Shown: one piece after another, positions 5,607-8,962 of the stretch | Layout: each line of letters starts with the position of its first letter | Numbering within the stretch: the stretch's first letter is position 1 | Source of the DNA: an uncultured Verrucomicrobiota bacterium | GTDB lineage: Bacteria; Verrucomicrobiota; Verrucomicrobiia; Methylacidiphilales; Verrucolacustridaceae | Assembly (NCBI GenBank): GCA_903905395.1 | Contig: CAIVGD010000246.1 | Location: 1-8,962, forward strand | DNA: 8,962 nucleotides | Reading direction: 5' to 3' | Program-made: the position numbers and the translations under genes | Notes under the pieces: model-generated | The model's database searches: none | Seen by the model: only the letters and a program-made list of their open reading frames with translations | What the model was told of the DNA's origin: nothing

Positions 5607-6296
5607 ATGCGTATCGCGGAAATCTTTCACTCCATCCAGGGAGAAGGCCTCCTCGCTGGCGTTCCCTCCTCCTTCGTCCGCACCTCAGGCTGCAACCTCC
5701 GCTGCGACTGGTGCGACACCCCTTACGCTTCGTGGAAACCGGAGGGTCCCGAAATGTCCGTCACCCATATTTTAGAGAAATTGTCCGAATGGAATTCGTC
5801 TCATGTCGTACTGACGGGTGGTGAACCAATGATCGCTTCGGACCTGCCCGAACTCGCCGCCACTCTCAAGCAACAAGGCCGTCACATCACCATCGAAACC
5901 GCCGGCACGATTTCACCCAACTGCATCGACTGCGACTTGGCTTCCCTCAGCCCAAAACTTTCCAACTCCACCCCACCAACTTCCCGGGATCCTGCTTGGG
6001 CTAAAAAACACGAAGCCATCCGATTGCAGCCCGCCGTCCTTGCCGACTGGATTCGCAATTACAACGTCCAGTTAAAATTCGTAATCTCAAGTGAATCTGA
6101 CTTGGCTCAATTAAAATCCATTCTCTTCCAACTTCCCAAAGTCCCCGCTGATCGCATTCTTCTCATGCCTGAGGGCATCGACTCAACAACCCTGGCCTCC
6201 CGTGCCCCCTGGATCGTCGAAATTTGCAAACAAGAAGGGTTTAGATATTGCCCCCGCCTCCACATCGATCTCTTCGGTCATCAACGGGGAACTTAA
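5607..6296 (+). CDS. queE: 7-carboxy-7-deazaguanine synthase QueE
   Basis: QueE is a radical-SAM enzyme that rearranges 6-carboxytetrahydropterin into 7-carboxy-7-deazaguanine, the substrate of QueC. The 229-residue protein begins MRIAEIFHSIQGEGLLAGVP, the typical QueE opening. The [4Fe-4S] motif is CNLRCDWC with Cys29, Cys33 and Cys36, the CxxxCxxC spacing. TGGEP lies at 70-74, and ETAGT is followed by a CDLASLSPKL region (serving the usual D-x-S-P-K role). The C-terminal PRLHIDLFGHQRGT is typical. ATG 5607 follows the queC stop by 5 bp. queD and queF are absent from the window and presumably lie elsewhere. Confidence 0.95.
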   Translation: MRIAEIFHSIQGEGLLAGVPSSFVRTSGCNLRCDWCDTPYASWKPEGPEMSVTHILEKLSEWNSSHVVLTGGEPMIASDLPELAATLKQQGRHITIETAGTISPNCIDCDLASLSPKLSNSTPPTSRDPAWAKKHEAIRLQPAVLADWIRNYNVQLKFVISSESDLAQLKSILFQLPKVPADRILLMPEGIDSTTLASRAPWIVEICKQEGFRYCPRLHIDLFGHQRGT

Positions 6297-6297
6297 T

Positions 6298-6320
6298 CCC
6301 CAATCACCATTCCCCAATCA
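6298..6320. repeat. 23-bp CCAATCA-type repeat, copy 1 (copy 2 at 7809-7831)
   Basis: The two copies agree at 22 of 23 positions. The motif is internally repetitive (CCCCAATCA, CCATT, CCCCAATCA; GATTGGGGA-like on the - strand). One copy follows the queE stop directly; the other lies upstream of the second hicB. Confidence 0.7.
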
Positions 6321-6379
6321 CAACTCCCCCCGTCCCGCGTCTGGATTCAATTCTGACGGCTGTCCCACTTGAAGCTGAG

Positions 6380-6404
6380 GTAGGGCGGTCTCTCCGAGAA
6401 CGCC
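6380..6404 (+). repeat. GTAGGGCG hairpin repeat, forward copy
   Basis: GGTAG leads into a stem GGCG (6384-6387) paired with CGCC (6401-6404). An inner stem TCTC/GAGA (6389-6392/6396-6399) is set off by a single G/A mismatch and closed by a 3-nt loop. A relative with the same outer stem but a different inner stem lies inverted at 6536-6559. Confidence 0.7.
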
Positions 6405-6430
6405 TGCGTTGAATATTCGAATTTATTCGT

Positions 6431-6465
6431 CCAGCTAGCGGCCTCGGAGATGCCGCCGCTACCTA
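6431..6465. repeat. 35-bp TAGCGGC hairpin repeat, copy 1 of 3
   Basis: Stem TAGCGGC (6436-6442) pairs perfectly with GCCGCTA (6455-6461) around a 12-nt loop CTCGGAGATGCC. Near-identical copies are at 7842-7873 and 8841-8876, all in the same orientation, and the flanking CCAGCTAG is also shared with copy 3. Confidence 0.85.
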
Positions 6466-6498
6466 AGCTTCCGACATTAAGGTTGAAGACAACTGTGG

Positions 6499-6559
6499 GG
6501 CGGGCATCTTGCCCGCCATCGGGCTTCAATCCCGAGGCGCCCACGCATGGACGCCCTAC
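6499..6559. repeat. Three abutting hairpins
   Basis: Hairpin 1 (6499-6517) has stem GGCGGGC/GCCCGCC and loop ATCTT. Hairpin 2 (6519-6535) has stem TCGGG/CCCGA and loop CTTCAAT. Hairpin 3 (6536-6555) has outer stem GGCG/CGCC and inner stem CCA/TGG. They follow one another with at most one base between them. Read on the - strand, hairpin 3 plus its flank (6559-6536) begins GTAGGGCG like the copy at 6380-6404. Confidence 0.75.
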
Positions 6560-6611
6560 ATCGCCGACAATCCTCCGCTCTCATTTCCCTCAATCCAAAA
6601 TTAAAAATCAT

Positions 6612-6959
6612 CTAGCGGTCCTCCCCCTGCATCATCCTTTCCACCGTCGCCGCCAACGTGGAAAACTGGATTTGGACGGCATCCCAGAGAATTTCGTACT
6701 GCAGATCCTCGTAGGCATGCGTAATCACATCCCGCATCCCCACAATATTGCGCCACGGAATCTCCGGATATTTGTCTCGCAGCCCCACCGGCAGTCGCTT
6801 GGCGGATTCTCCCACCAACTCCATCACCCGCTCAAAAGCACGCAACCTTACTGGATCCGCCAAAAGTTTTTCCAGGGTCAGCCCGGCGACTAAAAGTTGT
6901 GCTTCGCGAATAAAATCACCCAACTGAGCCAGAGTTACTTTCGAGTCATGGAAGCTCAT
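6612..6959 (-). CDS. hepT: HepT-like ribonuclease toxin (DUF86)
   Basis: HepT toxins are HEPN-fold ribonucleases neutralised by the MntA nucleotidyltransferase, which AMPylates a tyrosine near the active site. This 115-residue protein has the HEPN motif Rx4HxY as RDVITHAY (Arg76, His81, Tyr83), preceded by the typical PEIPWRNIVGM. The upstream helices also fit (VTLAQLGDFIREAQLLV, then RAFERVMELVGESAKRL). Length and motif are normal, so it looks functional. The ATG lies inside the 3' end of mntA (14-bp overlap), so translation is coupled. The stop codon falls in CATCTAGCGG, which equals the left edge of the TAGCGGC hairpin repeat, so a repeat insertion or remnant may begin here. Confidence 0.9.
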   Translation of the reverse strand: MSFHDSKVTLAQLGDFIREAQLLVAGLTLEKLLADPVRLRAFERVMELVGESAKRLPVGLRDKYPEIPWRNIVGMRDVITHAYEDLQYEILWDAVQIQFSTLAATVERMMQGEDR

Positions 6960-7233
6960 AAATCGGCATTAGCTCATTTTCTATCTTGGGCCTGATGTGG
7001 GAATTGAGTTTCCCGCAAAAATCCACCCGGTGACCCAATATCTCCCCTAGCTCTTCCCCATATCCAAAATAGGTCCAACCAATCCCCCTCAACGCCCCAG
7101 GTTTAAACTCTGCCAATACATCCACATCGCTTCGTTGCGAATCAAAATCCTGCCGCAATACAGATCCAAAAAGGCTCAATTTACGGATTCCCTTGGCTTG
7201 GCAAAACGCCGCCACCTTCTCCTGATGGATCAT
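6946..7233 (-). CDS. mntA: MntA-like nucleotidyltransferase antitoxin
   Basis: MntA antitoxins are minimal nucleotidyltransferases that AMPylate their HepT toxin. Seen: IRKLSLFGSVLRQDF, then SDVDVLAEF. Gly23-Ser24 and Asp36/Asp38 form the GSxnDxD catalytic motif, with 11 residues between GS and the first Asp where 10 is usual. ATG 7231-7233 starts the typical MxxxxEKVAAFC N-terminus (95 residues). A GTG at 7264-7266, 3 bp after the upstream gene's stop, is a less likely start that would add 11 residues. There is no clear Shine-Dalgarno sequence at either. The hepT gene overlaps the 3' end. The two together form a complete HepT/MntA module. Confidence 0.88.
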   Translation of the reverse strand: MIHQEKVAAFCQAKGIRKLSLFGSVLRQDFDSQRSDVDVLAEFKPGALRGIGWTYFGYGEELGEILGHRVDFCGKLNSHIRPKIENELMPIYELP

Positions 7234-7269
7234 TATCGGCAACTGAGCAACATCGCATGCTATCACAAC

Positions 7270-7545
7270 TCAATTTTCTCCTGTTTCCCTTGAAACGCAA
7301 GCACCCACCCATCCGTAGCCTTGGCGCAGGATGGCACTTAAAACCTCTTGAAATAAAACTCTTTCGTCAGCCACAATTCCTCTCGGCACATCCCCGCCGT
7401 GCCACGCAAAAGTTACCAGTCGGTCAGACCGGAAAGGATTGCTATAATGTCGGTGGCCCCCCGATGTTCGAATCAGCTCACACCCGATCTCTTTCAGCCG
7501 CCGCTCCAGCTGCCGGCAATTCCAAAACGGAAACTTGCCAGCCAT
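7270..7545 (-). CDS. HicA-like toxin with aberrant, repeat-derived C-terminus
   Basis: The first 56 residues fit the HicA family: WNCRQLERRLKEIGCELIRT, then the catalytic-loop SGGHRHY with His31, the strand DRLVTFAWHGG and GDVPRG (51-56). In HicA the last element should be a helix of the RGTLRxILRxxG type. Here the protein continues IVADERVLFQEVLS. It then runs through a 26-bp intergenic hairpin (7309-7334), which encodes residues 71-79, and ends after a further 12 residues. The 91-residue length exceeds the usual 60-80. The C-terminus was probably replaced by repeat insertion or recombination, so toxicity may be reduced or lost. Its ATG directly follows the upstream stop (TGAATG). Family assignment is good; functional state is doubtful. 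Confidence 0.75.
   Translation of the reverse strand: MAGKFPFWNCRQLERRLKEIGCELIRTSGGHRHYSNPFRSDRLVTFAWHGGDVPRGIVADERVLFQEVLSAILRQGYGWVGACVSRETGEN
7309..7334. repeat. 26-bp hairpin repeat inside the second hicA
   Basis: Stem CCATCC (7309-7314) pairs with GGATGG (7329-7334) around a 14-nt loop. The layout equals hairpin B of the composite repeat (1492-1517: stem TCCTCC/GGAGGA, 14-nt loop). About 10 of 14 loop positions match, and the stems differ yet both remain perfectly paired. Confidence 0.75.
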
Positions 7546-7791
7546 TCAGGCGGCCAGAACGAACTGCTTGCGAAACGCAGGCGGAATCGGACGGCCCGAT
7601 TCCAGCAAAGCCTCCAGATGCGCCTTGGCCGCCTCTTGAAAACGCAGAATCGCCTCCCCACGGTCTTTGCCATGCGCATGACACCCCTTGAGCAACTCCG
7701 ACTTTGCAATCCACACCCCATCTTCATCCTGGCGTAATTCAATTTTACTTTGCGGAACGATCACCCAATTAGTTTGGGGCGTTATTTTCAA
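7546..7791 (-). CDS. HicB-like antitoxin
   Basis: This 81-residue protein has the HicB core: IELRQDEDGVWIAKSELLKG, then CHAHGKDRGEAILRFQEAAKAHLEALLE and a basic C-terminus. It belongs to a different subfamily from the HicB at 1109-1312, with almost no shared wording beyond the fold signature. The reading frame opens with TTG (7789-7791), preceded by a GGGGG run. A GTG at residue 10 (7762-7764) would still keep the first conserved strand, so the true start is uncertain. TTGACG, a good -35 match, sits next to the TTG, but I see no matching -10. The stop abuts the ATG of the HicA-like toxin gene. Confidence 0.78.
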   Translation of the reverse strand: MKITPQTNWVIVPQSKIELRQDEDGVWIAKSELLKGCHAHGKDRGEAILRFQEAAKAHLEALLESGRPIPPAFRKQFVLAA

Positions 7792-7808
7792 TCGTCAACC
7801 CCCGCCCT

Positions 7809-7831
7809 CCCCAATCACCATTCACCAATCA
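7809..7831. repeat. 23-bp CCAATCA-type repeat, copy 2
   Basis: Matches 6298-6320 at 22 of 23 positions. It lies upstream of the second hicB and runs into AAAAATCCTC and then copy 2 of the TAGCGGC hairpin repeat. Confidence 0.7.
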
Positions 7832-7841
7832 AAAATCCTCA

Positions 7842-7873
7842 TCTAGCGGCCTCGGAGATGCCGCCTCTACCTT
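7842..7873. repeat. TAGCGGC hairpin repeat, copy 2 of 3
   Basis: Stem TAGCGGC (7844-7850) faces GCCTCTA (7863-7869), with one mismatch at 7866 relative to copies 1 and 3. The loop CTCGGAGATGCC is identical to copy 1. The spacer upstream of the second hicB (7792-8022) consists mainly of this repeat, a heptamer tract, the structured element at 7915-7971 and the 19-bp repeat; no gene is seen. Confidence 0.8.
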
Positions 7874-7914
7874 AACTTTGAACTTCGAGATTCCCCCATC
7901 TCCTATCTTCAATT

Positions 7915-7971
7915 CCCCCGCGTAAGCGGAAATCCATCCCCGCGGGACGCGGATCTGAGAATGGGCGGGGG
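7915..7971. other. Complex palindromic element, possible structured RNA or repeat
   Basis: An outer 7-bp stem CCCCCGC (7915-7921) can pair with GCGGGGG (7965-7971). Inside, CCGC-GTAA-GCGG (7918-7929) forms a short hairpin with a GNRA-type loop on the + strand, which competes with the outer stem. ATCC/GGAT (7932-7935/7951-7954) and the perfect palindrome CCCGCGGG (7939-7946) provide further pairing. It is the only copy in the window and lies between the methyltransferase 3' end and the second hicB. Role unknown. Confidence 0.4.
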
Positions 7972-7989
7972 CAGGTCTTAGGGGGCCAA

Positions 7990-8014
7990 TCTTCTCCTGG
8001 CGGCGTCCGCCGCC
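7990..8014. repeat. 19-bp repeat copy 2 with hairpin after the methyltransferase gene
   Basis: 7990-8008 equals 3220-3238. Here it is completed into a perfect hairpin GGCGGC-GTCC-GCCGCC (7999-8014), 8 bp beyond the methyltransferase stop codon. On the - strand no T-run follows the stem, so it would be an atypical terminator at best; it could protect the 3' end of the transcript. Confidence 0.6.
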
Positions 8015-8022
8015 GCCTCTCC

Positions 8023-8820
8023 TTATTTCGTGAAAACGATATTACAATTCGCCCCGTAACGGAGCAGCTTTGGAAATTTCTTGAAGAGAATGGTGTCCAT
8101 CCCTTGAACCAGCCGGTTCAGCCACCCAAACCGATCCGAAAAAGCCTTCATCGGATAACCCAAAAAATTAAAGACCTGCACCTCGCACCTGGAAAATCCA
8201 GCGCCCATCTTTTCAATCTGGGACAGAAAAAGATTACTCTCATCCACCATTTCCGCCCGAGCCATTCGCACCGCTCGAATCGCCGCCACGAGAGGATTGT
8301 GCCCCAACGGCTCAAATATGAATACCAGCCGCCCTCCAGGCTTGAGAACGCGCAACACCTCCCGGCAAAGAACCTCGGTGCTATGGGCCAAATGATGCAG
8401 TGCCGCCTGACCCCAAACCAGATCCAGGGACCCTTCTGGCAAAAACGAGAGATCAAACGCTGTTCCGGCCACATAGGAGAGGTTAGGCGCATTTTTTAGC
8501 CAACCCTCCTTTTCCGGCAACGTCGGAACGTAAAGATCCAATCCCGTCACCTTGGCCCCAGGAAACACTTTGGCTAGGTTTGCCGCCAACTTACCGAACC
8601 CGCCGCAAATCTCTAAAGCTCTTCCTCCATTCAGATCAATCCGACAGAGCTCACCATACCCTCCCAAAAAAAGCGGCTTGTCGGACGAGGGATAATTATC
8701 GCCCGCCGATAGCATTTGCACCGCGCGTGGGTCATTCCCTGTTTCTGGATGTGTCAGATAAATGCCCATAAATGAGAACTCACCATAATCAAAGGCCCCG
8801 TACAATCGAGCCAAAACCAC
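8023..8820 (-). CDS. Class I SAM-dependent methyltransferase, substrate unknown
   Basis: This 265-residue protein has a Methyltransf_11-type Rossmann core. Motif I is ALEICGGFGKLAANLA (Glu70, GGFG 73-76), and the acidic residue after strand 2 is Asp95 in VTGLDLY. A motif like DLVWGQAALHHL (133-144) and the LRVLKPGGRLVFIFEPLG block (156-173) complete the domain. The first 65 residues and the last 85 are outside the core and carry no domain I recognise. The start is GTG (8818-8820), supported by AAGAGG at 8828-8833, 7 nt upstream; a later ATG (residue 18) lacks such a site. This family modifies many substrates (lipids, quinones, sugars, small metabolites), and nothing nearby narrows the choice. 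It is the only non-TA gene on the - strand here. Confidence 0.85.
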   Translation of the reverse strand: MVLARLYGAFDYGEFSFMGIYLTHPETGNDPRAVQMLSAGDNYPSSDKPLFLGGYGELCRIDLNGGRALEICGGFGKLAANLAKVFPGAKVTGLDLYVPTLPEKEGWLKNAPNLSYVAGTAFDLSFLPEGSLDLVWGQAALHHLAHSTEVLCREVLRVLKPGGRLVFIFEPLGHNPLVAAIRAVRMARAEMVDESNLFLSQIEKMGAGFSRCEVQVFNFLGYPMKAFSDRFGWLNRLVQGMDTILFKKFPKLLRYGANCNIVFTK

Positions 8821-8840
8821 CTTCGTGCCTCTTCCATCGC

Positions 8841-8876
8841 CCAGCTAGGCGGCCTCGGAGATGCCGCCGCTACCTA
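8841..8876. repeat. TAGCGGC hairpin repeat, copy 3 of 3
   Basis: Shares CCAGCTAG...CCTCGGAGATGCCGCCGCTACCTA with copy 1 except for one inserted G, which changes the best stem to GGCGGC (8848-8853)/GCCGCC (8863-8868). It lies directly upstream of the methyltransferase gene, about 8 bp beyond its ribosome binding site, so it would be within or near the leader. Confidence 0.8.
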
Positions 8877-8892
8877 AACTCCCAACTTTAAA

Positions 8893-8962
8893 ACTACATT
8901 CGCACTTTAGGACCTTCACACATTCACACTCTCTTTCCCCTCATCAAACATCCAACATCAAA
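8893..8962. repeat. Degenerate tandem motifs at the right edge
   Basis: ATTCGCAC, CTTCACAC and ATTCACAC units are followed by CATCAAACATCCAACATCAA, an octamer-like series. The first type recurs at 1352-1393. No coding sequence is seen. Confidence 0.45.

Larger units (their letters stand above)
6297..6611. other. Gene-free spacer with a dense cluster of stem-loop repeats
   Basis: This 315-bp gap between queE and hepT has no credible gene. It starts with a CCAATCA-type motif (6298-6320) that recurs with one difference at 7809-7831. It then contains a GTAGGGCG hairpin (6380-6404), an AT-rich stretch (6411-6430), the 35-bp TAGCGGC hairpin repeat (6431-6465) and three abutting hairpins (6499-6555). 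The remaining 6560-6611 is plain low-complexity sequence. Short peptides encoded here, such as a - strand frame at 6347-6544, are by-products of the repeats. Confidence 0.8.

Noticed and set aside
4106..6296. A Qat-like or Dpd-like anti-phage or DNA-modification operon based on QueC
   Set aside because: QueC and QueE are complete and canonical, and there is no ATPase, TatD-type nuclease or DNA transglycosylase nearby. Ordinary queuosine synthesis is the simpler reading.
6347..6544. 65-residue - strand reading frame in the queE-hepT spacer
   Set aside because: It consists of translated hairpin repeats and has no ribosome binding site or family resemblance.
7397..7737. + strand reading frames opposite the second hicBA pair
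   Set aside because: They are antisense to the well-supported HicB/HicA frames and lack recognisable motifs.
6298..8876. CRISPR array suggested by several similar short repeats
   Set aside because: The repeat copies are about 1 kb apart, separated by genes, and no regular spacers or cas genes are present.

Overview
The window looks like a piece of a Verrucomicrobiota-type chromosome. This is an inference from style, not from a marker gene: moderately high GC, genes rich in C at codon third positions, and intergenic spaces packed with short hairpin repeats and degenerate purine/pyrimidine tandem motifs. It contains ordinary housekeeping genes, almost all on the + strand, separated by toxin-antitoxin (TA) modules that all lie on the - strand.

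Layout. 2-805 (+) is the 3' part of rimO. 897-1312 (-) is a hicBA module. 1593-2337 (-) is a UPF0175 antitoxin with a DUF3368 PIN-like toxin. 2536-3129 (-) is a DUF433 antitoxin with a DUF5615 PIN-like toxin. 3307-3879 (+) is pgsA, overlapped by a doubtful small or broken ORF. 4106-6296 (+) is a tight operon of an XRE-HTH/metallo-beta-lactamase-fold fusion protein, queC and queE (7-deazaguanine/queuosine pathway). 6297-6611 is a gene-free, hairpin-rich spacer. 6612-7233 (-) is mntA-hepT. 7270-7791 (-) is a second, divergent hicB-hicA pair whose toxin C-terminus runs into a repeat. 8023-8820 (-) is a class I SAM methyltransferase, followed by a repeat-bearing right flank.

How the genes work together. 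queC and queE act in making preQ0, and translational coupling ties the HTH-MBL protein to them. queD, folE and queF are not in the window. pgsA makes phosphatidylglycerophosphate and rimO modifies ribosomal protein S12. The five TA modules belong to four different architectures, and in every one the antitoxin gene is first. Three antitoxin genes have a sigma70-like -10 element only 6-9 nt before the start codon, which suggests leaderless or nearly leaderless mRNAs.

The most unusual content is intergenic. Several families of modular stem-loop repeats are present: a composite three-hairpin repeat in two copies that differ by one hairpin module; a 26-bp hairpin whose two copies have different but self-complementary stems; a 35-bp hairpin repeat in three copies; and three abutting hairpins beside an inverted relative. 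One of these hairpins forms part of the coding sequence of the second hicA. I found no clear new multigene defence system. The strongest candidates for something undescribed are the HTH-MBL/queCE coupling and the hairpin-repeat families associated with the TA modules.
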